From Hypsibius dujardini (Eukaryota; Tardigrada; Eutardigrada; Parachela; Hypsibiidae): a DNA stretch of 44,079 bases. The stretch lies in the NCBI GenBank assembly GCA_001579985.1, contig LRSR01006707.1, positions 1-44,079 of the forward strand, given 5' to 3'. The position numbers and the translations under genes are program-made. Below are positions 23,096 to 33,700 of this stretch, in pieces. The notes beneath the pieces were generated by a model, which was not told the DNA's origin, searched no databases, and saw only the letters and a program-made list of their open reading frames with translations. Positions within the stretch are counted from its first letter, which is position 1; each line of letters begins with the position of its first letter.

Positions 23096-25710
23096 ATGGC
23101 GCAGGACCATGGCTACTTACCGTGCGAGTTGGAACAGTTCAACCGGAACATGGAACACGCCAGTGCCGATATCCGCGGTCAGGCGTTGCACGAGCGACAT
23201 GGCGCGGAATGGTTGCGACAGGAAGCAAAGCTACGGACCTCCTGGGACGAGCATGACAATCGAATGCGCCTGAAAGACCGTATCGATCATGTCAAGGCGT
23301 TGCGGTCACGGCTCCAGGAAGTGTGGGACCTGGTCGATCGCGAGGAGAAACTGCTTGGCTCGGAGAAGACGCGGCTGGATAAGGGGCTGACGGGTCGGCA
23401 TGATTTGATTATGAATGTCAGCGGGGAGTGTGAGATGTTGTCTCAGGCAAGGGAGGGCATCAATAACGTGCATGACGAGGTGGAGGACAGGCTCAGGAAG
23501 GTGAGACGTCCGCTTTGCTGTAGCTATCAATCGATTGCTTGATTTGTAGTTCCAGTGAGCCGCCGTTTCGTTGTCGTTGTCACATTACCGTGACATTCAC
23601 AACTGCTAGAAAGAATAATTTCTTCTTCACAGGAGCGAGAATTAGCCACGCAGATTCGACGTGATTTAGAGCGGAAGAACAGGGAGTCTTTGAAGGTTCT
23701 TGAAGATCTGCAGAGAGTGAAGCATCTCTTGACGAAGGATCTCGAAGACAAAGATCAAGCGGTGAACAGTGATCAGGCTCAGCTGGATCTAACTCACAAT
23801 TCCCACTCAATGAGTTTGAAGCCGGACATTCTTCGGATACCGAGAGCGTAAGTCGTGTAGGTCAATGTGTGACTTCCGACTGTTTTCTGCAGGTGTACCC
23901 CCTCCCCCCCCCCAAGTGTGCCCAGTGGGAAAACATGACCTGTACCGGGCCACAATGACCTGCCAAGAAAGCCTATGGCAGACCAGTACTGTACTGCCGC
24001 GATTAAACCGCTCACTTTTTTCCCCGGGCAGCGCATTCGATCTGTGTGAGTGTGAGTGTGTGAGTGTGTGTGCTCACTCAACACACAGGCGCGTGTGACG
24101 GGGGCGCGGCTAAAGTGACCGGTTTAATCGCGGCAGACCAGTACGAGGCATTTCGCCCTGGCTCGTAGGCCATCCACCACTGGTCTCCTATCACCTACCG
24201 TAATCCCCCGATCTCAAGGGACAGTTTTTTGCCCTACCAGTTAATTTGATCCACCCTGGATCTTATCACCGTTTGCTATGGTTTATCTACAATCAATCAA
24301 TCAACTGATTCAATGTGTGCGTCAAGAAATTCCGCTTAATCAATCAATCAATCGCTGCCAAGTTGCGCTTAAATTTCAACCAATCACGACACAGTGAATC
24401 CGATTGAACAGTCAACCGATGACTGGAGGGGGTGGGGCCTAACTGTCCCTTGAGATCGGGGGAATACGGTACACAGGTCGTCACACAGGCCTTATACAGG
24501 TTGTTGTATGTGAAATAGTGAAAAAATACGTTCCTCCGGGAATTGAACCGTCCACCTTCTTACAGAAGGCAGAGCACATATTGTACCGCAGGGCTAACAG
24601 ATTCTATCAATATATGGAACAATGAAATTCACAATAAGGAAGACACTGTAAATACCAAATGCCCCCCCCCCACCCACTGGTTCAGTAGAGGTCTCGTATA
24701 GGGCACTAGTGACAGGCCCTGCATAAGCTTCTGAAGGGTCAACTAATTCGCACTGGGTGGGGAGAAAGGGGTACGTATTGAGTTGGACATTACAGAATGG
24801 TCACGATGCGGGCGTGGCTGGAGCGCAGTCTGGAGAACCTTCGACTAGCTACCCGGCTCCTGGACAATGCCACGGTATTGCGGAATCATATCACCACATT
24901 GTTCTCGAAAGTGATGCACGATTCCGACAAGGAGGCTCACGCGACCGATTTCGCCTACCGAAAACGCTATCACGACACCCTGATGGCCGCCAGAAAACTT
25001 GACCACAACAGGCAGAACGTAGGTTTCGGCAAATTCTCTCCGTTGCTCTCTCGTGTGTTGTCCGTACCGGCTTATCTCGGCGTCCGTCCTTTCGCGAATA
25101 CTCTAGCTTGCCGAGGAAATCAAAGCTGTCGAAAATGACATCCAAGCGACACAGACTGCGGAAGATAACCTGACGCCTTCCATGAAACTGGCCCACACCC
25201 GGATAGAAAACCGCAATCAGCGACCAAACCACGAGCTGACGATGGACGTGCCGCAGGAAGGTCTCCTGCTGGAAGCCGGCAATTTGGCTCATTTTAAAGC
25301 GGCCCTCTTCCACAAGAACAGTTTGTTGCGGTACTTCTGGCTGAAGCGTTGTCGTGTCATGGAATCGCTGAATGTCTATATCGATCTGACAGTCTACAGC
25401 TACAACTGTATCTGCCGTCTGAATGCCCCTGTAGATGGCAGTCTTGTCCCAGCCAGATGCCTATAACGGTTATCCTTACAGGGCCCGCTGGAATGACCTC
25501 CGCGAGCAACTTCACCGCGTTGAACTTGATCTGGACCGCAAGCTGAAATGCCTGGAAATGGATAAACGTGCAATGACCCTACGACAAGGCAGTATGAATC
25601 CAGTGGCGGAGAAAAATGTGATCGACCATGTAGTTGAGCGACATTCGAAAGCCCTTTCAATGGACCCCGACGAGAGATATCGCAAAGAGGCGCCACGAGT
25701 TTTGGTTTAA
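23096..25710 (+). CDS. TEKT2: Tektin-2
   Basis: Five exons: 23096-23500, 23633-23847, 24796-25018, 25107-25330 and 25482-25710, total 1296 nt, 431 residues, the usual tektin length. Diagnostic matches to tektin-2 are SWDEHDNRMRLKDRIDHV, MSLKPDILRIP, ATDFAYRKRYHDTL and MKLAHTRIENRNQRPNHEL. Nearly the whole chain is predicted coiled coil. Tektins are filament-forming proteins inside ciliary and flagellar doublet microtubules, so this gene implies motile cilia or flagellated sperm. The family nonapeptide RPNVELCRD appears here as RPNHELTMD, with the usual Cys and Arg changed. The ATG at 23096 was chosen for length; an upstream exon cannot be excluded. It converges on TOE1. Confidence 0.9.
23994..24136. 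mobile_element. Small inverted-repeat element in tektin-2 intron 2
   Basis: Arms CTGCCGCGATTAAACCGCTCACTTT and its near-perfect reverse complement AAAGTGACCGGTTTAATCGCGGCAG bound about 143 bp, with GTGTGAGTG repeats inside. ACCAGTA occurs just outside both ends, a possible flanking duplication. Confidence 0.8.
24195..24471. mobile_element. MITE-like element with TACCGTA termini
   Basis: About 277 bp bounded by TACCGTAATCCCCCGATCTC at the left and its reverse complement (one mismatch) at the right. The arms run about 33 bp through AAGGGACAGTT. The interior has AATCAATCAATC tracts and no coding sequence. Confidence 0.85.
24527..24602 (-). other. tRNA-like relic (possibly tRNA-Tyr derived)
   Basis: On the minus strand, TTAGCCCTGCGGT resembles an A box and GGTTCAATTCCCGG a B box. 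Between them CCTTCTGTAAGAAGG can form an anticodon arm with GTA in the loop. A TATTTTTTC stretch, like a Pol III stop, follows. The acceptor ends do not pair and the T stem is imperfect, so this is a degenerate tRNA copy or SINE head, not a working tRNA gene. Confidence 0.4.
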
Positions 25711-25764
25711 CAACGAAAACTGTTCGTTCATTCATAGTGACAGCTCAGCGTAAAACGACAACAA

Positions 25765-25770
25765 AATAAA
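25765..25770 (+). terminator. Poly(A) signal of tektin-2
   Basis: AATAAA on the plus strand, 55 nt after the tektin-2 stop and 64 nt before the end of the convergent TOE1 coding sequence. Confidence 0.55.
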
Positions 25771-25833
25771 TCCTCTCCGAATCGTTCGGTAGTCCAGTTC
25801 CGATAAAGCTGTCAAACCGAATATCCCCTGGAC

Positions 25834-28800
25834 TTAAACAGAGCCTTGAGCAATCACGACCTCACCGCCAACTCTTTCCTCAAGCGCCCGGATGCGAGCG
25901 ATCTTCTGCAGATGCCGCGCACTCGCCTTGACGTGCAGACTCCGGAGACAGGAAAACACTTCCGACTTGCCGGTGATGTGTACACGTCCGACGAAATCGT
26001 GGCAATGCTTAAAGACCGCCCTTCCATCCTCCTTGGCCTCTCGACCCAACTGGGCCAGACAGACAGCAAACACGTATCCGGTCATGAAAGCGTCAAAACC
26101 GGCACTATGCAGACCGAAATCCAGGTTGTAAGTCAGACCATTGTCGATGGTGAAGTGACCGCTTCCGAGGCGTTGAGGATGAACAGGCGGAGGCAGAGGT
26201 TTGGTGTAGGGCATTCCGCGACCGGGTTTAGGCACGTAATTGAAGATGCTCGTGCGCGGGCCGTCCAGCGGCATCGGAGATTCAGCAGGAATACTGCTTG
26301 CGGGTGTGAGAACGAGGGAATGATCGGATTCTAATCGGTCTTGATTAACCTGGGAAGAGGAGCCGGTAATACTCTGATGAATGGATTGGAGTAAGCTGCT
26401 GACACTGTCCGTTGCGTTCACAGACGCTGTGACTGAAAGAAGATAAAGCGAAGTTGAATAGCAGACCAAGAATACACATAATCCAATGTTTCCGTCGCGT
26501 GGACTTCAACTAAAATCAGTCGGAGTATTTAACTACTCTCGATTATGTCATGCCCTGTCCGGTATTCCAATGATTGATCTCCGTTCGGTTTCCTGCTGGT
26601 ACGCCTTAACTCGAATAAGCATTCGTCCTCTCAACTCTACTTGGAATCAGTGCGTAGTTTAGCGTTTAGCAGTGAGGAAGTTTTCTGCGTGTTTGTTTCT
26701 AAACAATCTCCGCACACAAACCTGTCTTTTCGCCTATAACGTCCACAGCACTTTTCTGCTCCTCCACGTCCAAAACGAGATCCATCTGATGCTGCTCCAC
26801 CGTCAGCTTACATGTGCCGGTTTTGAAGGCATTGCAGAAGCCAAAATGATAGACGAGATCACATACATCTACGCCGACTTTAGGCGCCACAGCAAACTCA
26901 GTCCGGCGCCGTGCAGTTGGAATGGTCATCATCTCTGTGCCTGCGGGAGGGATCTGTGGCTCTTGGAGCCAGACAGCCGGCTTCCCGTCACGACGGCTCT
27001 TCTCGGTGATACGTTGCGCCTTCTTGTAACAGTACTCCAGACTGTGCATGCGCCAGCCCAAAACCTTGTTGCAGATGACCTTGGTGTCAAACAAACGGTC
27101 ACCAAACATGTCGGCGATGTCGGCGGCAAAGATCTCGTTGCTCTTGGGAAGAGGATTGTAAAAGCTGCAACGACAAAAAAAAAGATCTGATAAAACAACG
27201 TGAATTCCACGCATCACCTGCTCCTCCGACAAGAGTGGAAAATGAAAGAAAAGAAGATGGTACTCGTAGGACCTGCGGTAAAAGTAAGCGAGGTCAGTGA
27301 GGCCGTTGTGAAAGACAAGGCTTGCTTTCGTGGTCAAAAGTTTCTGGACAACTGATGCCATGAAATCATTCTGCAAAATAGAAGCAGCTGGAATAAGGCA
27401 AAGAAATGTCTGAAAAGAAATGTCTAAAAAGAAATGGAGGACTGGGGACTTATTGAAAAGTCCGGCGCCTAGGCTGTTTTACAACACAAAAAATCTATTT
27501 ATGAAAACTGGTCAGAGAAAAAAAAATACACATACTGTATAAATAATCTCTTTGAAAGCTGGTGACAGTGGCGAATAAGTGGATGATGTGAGTATCGTCT
27601 CAACGATCGACCATTACACATTTTTCCTACAAAACTATAAATTTCGATTTGCCAATACGTATATTTCCTGAAATCGTCAATAGATTTCTACATCCCCTGA
27701 AATCTTAAATAAATTTCTACACCAGTCTTACGCCGAAATTTAATCCCCATGGCCCGACCCGAAACCCAAAACGATCAATGGAGCCCGACAAACCCGAACC
27801 GAAATTCACTATTTTGCCCGAACCAGAACCAGAACCCGAACCTGAATCTGAACCGAACCCGACTCCAAACCCGAACCCGACCCGACCCCGAATCCCATCC
27901 TGAACCGGACTCGAAACCCGAGAAAAAGAGCATTTACCGAAAAGCATCTTATTGACTAGAAATTTCAGAAATCTTGCGCTTCTGGCCAATGTTACGGAGG
28001 AACGGTCTTTCAACTGGGATGGTCTTAGTCCACAAGTCCAAATGCCATGCCATTATACAATTTTCCACTTCGTAATACAAGCGCGGTCGTTGAAAGAAAA
28101 CCGCGCTTCGAGCGCGCTATTCTTTTTTTCTGTTTTGTTGACTATTTTCGGAAAATTATCCGTCGGTGTGTGTAGAATATTGTAGCGGCGTCAATAAAAC
28201 GTTGAGTTTCGTTTAGTCGCTTACTGTCCATAGACAGATCAGGTAGTTTCAAGGTAGTGACCATGCTTTTTTTCATTTGGCTGCGCATTGATTTTGCATA
28301 CACTCAACGATTGTCTGGTTAGTCTATGCTGAGCTGGTGAAAGGTCTGCACTGTGAATTGATTCATGGACCACTTCTCATTAATTTGTCATGCACTTTTC
28401 AAACAGTATTTTCAGTGTGGGCCAGACTGTCCCGGTCAGTCAAACCTTCCCGAATCCGCCCGAAAATTAATTTTCCCGACCCGAGAGTCGTGTTTCCCGA
28501 ACCGAAACCCGAAAGCTTTTTTTGGGCTTCGAGAGTTTTCGGGGCCCGAAAGATTTCGGCGCACGTCTGCTACACACTAAAGTAAAAGCCCAAGTCAGGA
28601 GCGTAAACTAACGCTATGATAAACCACCAATTGATCAATCAACTGGCAGACCGACCGGTACGAACACATGATCATCTCAATCGAAACAATCAACAACAAT
28701 TACCTCAAACGAAATCTCTCATCTCTCACTCATGGTAGATTACCCTGTAACGGTCAGCTCTCCCGGTACAGAAGTCCCAAACCTTACGTGCATTCCGAGC

Positions 28801-29414
28801 GGCGAATAAATGATCCCGTCGTCAATCCACCGGTTAAGATCAAATCTATGCGCCACCAAAAACCGCTGCGCACTGCCGTCCATCAGGAACCCCTCATCCG
28901 GCAGCAGAAGAATGTTGAACGAGGTGCAGGTAAAAAGAAGAGGATCACAGCACTCCCGATTGAGCTTGGTGAATTCGGCCGAGGACTTGAAGCAGGAAAT
29001 CCCGATGCTGATAACGCGGCGCCGCTCAGCCGATTCCTGCAGTTTGGTGTAGTAGTTTTTCAAATCCAATCGACCTCGTCCAGCCGTATTGCCCAAACCA
29101 GACAGCTCCTGGGGGCAATAAATGAACAACCGAATCTGAGCATGAAATGCCGCAAAGATAGAAAGCACAAAGCATCAATTTCAAACTTCAATCAAGCAAT
29201 CGACCATCCCAATCAGCCATCAACTAGGAACTAGATATATCGTTAACTAAACTCCCATCAATCAATCAATCAAGCTGTAGCAGTTAACGGCCTGAAGTAC
29301 CTGATCAATGGCAACAAAATCGGCGGCCTCAATTTCTCTCAAAATTCGTGGGGCTATCGCTTCCACATTCTTCGAGGTCACGTCGAAGATGGTGATGAAT
29401 TCGGGGTCGTCCAT
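25834..29414 (-). CDS. TOE1: TOE1 deadenylase (CAF1-type, with CCCH zinc finger)
   Basis: Five exons: 29414-29301, 29108-28788, 27370-27273, 27164-26722 and 26432-25834, total 1575 nt, 524 residues (human 510). The nuclease begins DFVAIDQELSGLG, giving catalytic Asp37 and Glu39. It continues with VISIGISCFKSS, AQRFLVAHRFDLNRW, VFHNGLTDLAYFYR (Asp171) and DIADMFGDRLFDTK (Asp204). A CCCH-like finger follows (VCDLVYHFGFC...GTC...H, then MDLVLDVEE). The C-terminus has the TOE1 hallmark AGFDAFMTGYVFA and a nucleolar-type tail. TOE1 trims 3' tails of small nuclear and other non-coding RNAs in Cajal bodies and nucleoli. The in-frame 108-nt intron at 27272-27165 is recognised because removing it restores FYR-S-FYNPLP as in relatives. 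Confidence 0.94.
27738..27905. repeat. Degenerate CCCGAAC repeat in TOE1 intron
   Basis: About 170 bp built from variants of CCCGAACC and CCAGAACCCG. A related, more diverged CCCGAAA-rich block lies at about 28428-28560 in the same intron. On the gene strand these read as TTCGGG variants. Not coding. Confidence 0.75.
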
Positions 29415-29759
29415 CCTTTGTACAAGAAGAGGGAATGGTCAAACTGCGAAACACTCGAAAGGAAGGGTTAGAAGGACGGATGCTCGTGAATGCATCAGAT
29501 ATGAATCAGCTGAGTGACAGAAGATGATGTCGGGCCATATGGCTCAAAATGAAATGTAGAAGGAAGTACTGTACGAGTACTTGTACTTCAATTAGTATTG
29601 GTAAGCCGCAAGTGACACAAGTTATAAACAGATTGCACCCATTGACCAGTTTTGATTATGCTTGAACGGAGGGAGTTCCATTCTCTTCAGTTCAGTATAG
29701 CTCAATAACATCATTTTATTAAAATGGAACAAACGTAATAAGAACAAAATATGAAAACA
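29415..29759. promoter_or_regulatory. TOE1 upstream region / ELAC2 3' flank
   Basis: 345 bp between two genes in the same orientation. It holds the presumed TOE1 promoter and the ELAC2 3' UTR. No further feature recognised besides the poly(A) signal at 29715. Confidence 0.4.
29715..29720 (-). terminator. Poly(A) signal of ELAC2
   Basis: AATAAA on the minus strand, 40 nt past the ELAC2 stop codon. Confidence 0.55.
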
Positions 29760-32700
29760 TCATCTAGCCGTCGTTGAGAACTCCTTTTCCTCAACACCAG
29801 CATCAATTAGGTCTTCCTCGTCCGCTGGCATGTTCGTCTTCTCCCGCTCTCGTCGCCGTTCTAGCTTTTCCGATCGCTTCTCCATTACACCAATATGATC
29901 CGTAAACATGAGTTTCAAAGCAGGCAGCATCGGCGGAATCTTCGATAGTTCCGACAGGCGAACTCGCATGTTGTCAAACGCAACACCGACATCGGTGGGC
30001 AGGCCCTCCCGCAGCAGCGGAATCTTGGCATATCGCTGACTGAAATGCGTCAACATGGTGAATTTTGCTTTCATCGATCGGCCAGCTTCCACCGCCTGTG
30101 ACGTCGTGCTGTGTCGCTTCTTCTTGGCGTCCTCCTCCATCCCGTCCTCCATGGTCGCCTCATGGATCAGTAGATCGCAGTTCTTACCAATGTCGACCAA
30201 GTTCTGGCACGGCATCGTATCACCAGAGTAGCAGATTTTCCAACCGGCAGTCGCGGTGACGCTGATGCCGAACGAGGCAGCACAGTGGACAACGGGGCAG
30301 ATCTGAATTTCTTGCAAGTCGAGACTGCGAAGGATATCCTGAGCGACCGGACCAGGAACGAGTCCACTGCACCAATCCGCACAATCGACAATACGGATGT
30401 CTTCCATTATGGGCTCGAAGCGTGAGGAGAAGACCTCCAGGAAAGAACGAATAGGTTCCGGGAGGAATATTATCAGTGGCTCAGCAGCATCACCAGAAAG
30501 CTGCAAGAGACAAAGAAAACAACAGCCTTGTTACTGTACTCATGCATGTACAGTTGAAAAATCCGAAGACATCACTCTTCACCTGACAAGAAAATATCTG
30601 TCCGTCTTTCGGTCTATCATTGCATGTCTTTGTCTGTTTGCCTGTCTTTCTGTCCGCTTGTCTACATATTTGTCTGTCTGCCCTGTCTGCATGTCTGTCT
30701 GTTTGTGTTTGTCTGGTGGCATTGTTATCTACTGAATTATTTTGATTCCTGTCTACCTTGAAACACTCCTTCCTCGTGCGGATGAGGTTGATCAGACCCA
30801 GATGATGATCCGCGTGGGCATGCGATAAGTAAATTGATTTCAGTCGCCGCATCTCCTCATCCACATGAATAGGGCCGAAAAAGTTCATCATCTGTTTGGC
30901 TGTGCTTTCACCGCAGTCAAACAGCATTGAACACTCCCTATTGATCCTCAGCAAAACGGCACTGACGTTCCTGACTTTGCTGGGTAATGCCGAACCTGTT
31001 CCCAGGAAGGTCACATCCGGTTCCTTAAGATCGTTTGCGAAGCTATGAGCGGCAAAGTTTTTCCGGTAATCTTCCACTGCTTCTATCAAGCCCTCGAACA
31101 ACAGAACTTCGTTCCGAAACTCTTCGTTATTTAACACGATGGCCGATTCAGCAACCAGTCGACGAGGAGGCCGAAGATAGTAAGACATGAGGGGTTTGGC
31201 CGGAGTGGCTATCAGGGGAGCGGCCGAGGCGTCTATCGGATTCTCCGACCGAGATCCAGATGCCTGGACAGGCTGTTGCCCAGGCAAAAGAGGAAATATA
31301 GTTTCATCCAGCATGTTGAGTTGAGCCTGAATCCGATAGGGCGCGACAGTGTTGGGGTTGCAGTTGGACTCGTTGGCGACGATGTGGTGAGTACTCGGCG
31401 AAAACAAATTTACCCACTCAAGATATCTGAAAAAAAGATCATATCAGTCTTCTAAGGTGTAGTTATGCCTGGCTACCTAGCATTCCCGTCAGTTAACTGT
31501 CCAAGTTTCGACAGGGAGCACTCACCGTTTGGAATGGAAAACGTCCGCCGGCGTAAAATGTACCACCACCTCCATGACGTCATCTATGGACACGGCAGAC
31601 TGCTGATGCTTCTGCACGGCTGGGCTAGCAAAGAGTGAATCAATGTGTCCAAGCGTCGGACACTCGACGATCATGAAAACGGGTCCAGGGCTGTGGGGCT
31701 CGCAAACGTCTCGTGCCAGGACGGTCTTCCCATTTCCCAGCTTGACATCCTCCCCGCTCTTCAACTTCGCTAGTAGAGGGCCAGGAGGCACACCGAACTG
31801 AATACACTTGCTGATGAGCAGCGCACCGGGCTTATCGGCGATTTTGCCAATGTAGGCGACGGCAACGTCAACCGGAAGTCTCGACGGAGACGCGCTGCGG
31901 GAACGTTTTCTTGAGATTGACTCCGTCCGATTACCAGAGGGAAGTGGATTCAAAATCACAGATTGGATAGTGACAGCGTGATCATGAAAGGGCGTTTCCG
32001 ACAAGGGCACCTGGTCGATCTCTGTTCCGGACACCTGTAAATACAAACTGAATTCAACTAAAATTTAAATAACAAGATGATGCAAAGTTTCGCGAATCGT
32101 GTTCGAATGTTCAAATAATAATTAGAAACTTCATCATTCAACCACAAGTATTCATCGAGTGATTGATTGCCTCAGTGTAGTAGTAGAATATAAACGGATC
32201 ATTGATTGGCAGATTGGTGGCTCAATAACAATTCTCGATGAACTTCGTCATGGGGGCTTCTGGTTGATTGATTGATTGCCTCAGTGTAGTAGTAGAATAT
32301 AAACGGATCATTGATTGGCAGATTGGTGGCTCAATAACAATTCTTTATGAACTTCGTGATGCGGGCTTGTGGTTGATTGATGAGTGCGCTCAAATGGCCC
32401 TTTAATGCTCCATTGATCAGTTGATTAAATGAATTCATCGCATCTCCACGCTACCCGAAATTGAATACAGCCAAAATACAGGATCGCTGGGCTTAGGTAA
32501 AAGACAAGGAAAGCCGGAACCCATTCAGTCAAAATATTCTCACCTGCAGAAATCGCTTGGTCATGGCGTAAATGTCGTTGATCCCTTCCGGTCCATGCAG
32601 ACTCAGCTTCGGCACCCCCATATCCTGCATCGTCAACGACAGCCCCGCCAGTCCGCCGATGTTCGCCCAACTCCGCGAGGTAAAAAACACATTCTCCACC

Positions 32701-33032
32701 TTCCCCAGTCGCAGTTTGTGCTCGTGGATAAAGCGCTGCGTGCCCTCGCCGCAGTTGAAGAGGTACCGCGTGCAGGACGTCGTCAGCATCACTGAGCAGG
32801 TCGATCCGCGCGATCCATCCCCGATTATTTGGAGATACGCCTGGGAAGGAGACGTCAGCACGGCGCCTTCGTTCCGTCTCCGGACACGAGGCAACACAGT
32901 CTTCTCTTTCGGCATCAGGTTGAGGAGATACTGAAGCCTGTCCTTATTCCCGGTGACGGCAGTCCGGATGATGGGACGGAGGAATGTTGCTGGAGTCAAA
33001 AGATGAAACGGTTGAATGGTGGGGAGTGGCAT
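29760..33032 (-). CDS. ELAC2: Ribonuclease Z, long form
   Basis: Four exons: 33032-32544, 32034-31526, 31426-30757 and 30500-29760, total 2409 nt, 802 residues (human 826). The N-terminal, non-catalytic metallo-beta-lactamase half has YLQIIGDGSRGSTCSV, RYLFNCGEGTQRFIHEHKL and a degenerate TSRSWANIGGL where catalytic histidines would be. The C-terminal half has FLGTGSALPSKVRNVSA, the zinc motif HAHADH (535-540), His628, YSGDTMPC (Asp650), LIHEAT (His669), HST (His686) and THFSQRYAK (His708). The enzyme removes 3' trailers from tRNA precursors in the nucleus and mitochondria. The start MPLPTIQPFHLLTPATFLRP is arginine-containing and lacks acidic residues, consistent with mitochondrial import. 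The frame stays open further upstream, so the start is not certain. Divergent from RAE1. Confidence 0.95.
30601..30713. repeat. Imperfect TGTC microsatellite
   Basis: Degenerate TGTC/TGCC units in the last ELAC2 intron. Confidence 0.8.
32162..32379. repeat. 109-bp tandem duplication in ELAC2 intron
   Basis: Two nearly identical copies of about 109 bp (starting at 32162 and 32271) containing CTCAGTGTAGTAGTAGAATA and GGTGGCTCAATAACAATTCT. They end in GATTGATTG-type repeats. Few differences, so a recent duplication. Confidence 0.9.
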
Positions 33033-33700
33033 ATAGACCCGATGTGTCACTTGAAGATGACAGGGAATATCACCGGTGAAGTGCCCGAGCTCCGCGACCT
33101 CAGTCAGTCTGACAGCGGCGACGTCGGTTCTCTTGCGTGTAAATGCTACTGCATCTGATGAAACAACAAGAAGAAAAGCTAAGATATTTTAACTAAAGGA
33201 TGCTAGATTTAACTCGATTAATTAAAATAATTTTTGTGGTGAAAGTGGAAAGGACATGATTTTCGAGATGAAAGTAAGCTAGATAAATCAAAAGTTTCTT
33301 TCATCAGCAGAAAGCGAAACATTCAGTCTGTCCCCCAAACGCCTCCCCCCTAAACGCTTCCCCCCTCACCCGCTATGCAAGAATCCGTTCGTATTATTTC
33401 ATAGCACTGATTTCTTACGAAAATCAAACGCAATTTCCGCGAAACTTTCTTGCACTTGAACGTTGCGTCTTACGCATTTTGTCTCAGCATCAAACATTAT
33501 TCCCCGCCAGCTTCGCGCATTGTAAGTCCACCCGCTGATTGGCTAATACTTTGCCACAAATTCACGACCCATCGGGCAAGTTTGCACTGTGCAGTGCTCA
33601 AATTTGCAGTTGCCAGTGCGTTGCTAAAAAACGCTTCTTTCCTCATCTTCGCACTGTAGCATTTTTTCTCTGCCCTGTGTGGTTTAGTTCCACCGGAACG
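33033..33700. promoter_or_regulatory. Divergent intergenic region, ELAC2 / RAE1
   Basis: 668 bp between opposed starts. Around 33335-33370 there is a C-rich CGCCTCCCCCCTAAACGCTTC stretch. No clear TATA box or other gene. Confidence 0.45.

Noticed and set aside
27717-28013. Glycine-serine-phenylalanine rich frame on the minus strand
   Set aside because: Translation of the CCCGAAC repeat in a TOE1 intron, no start or homology.
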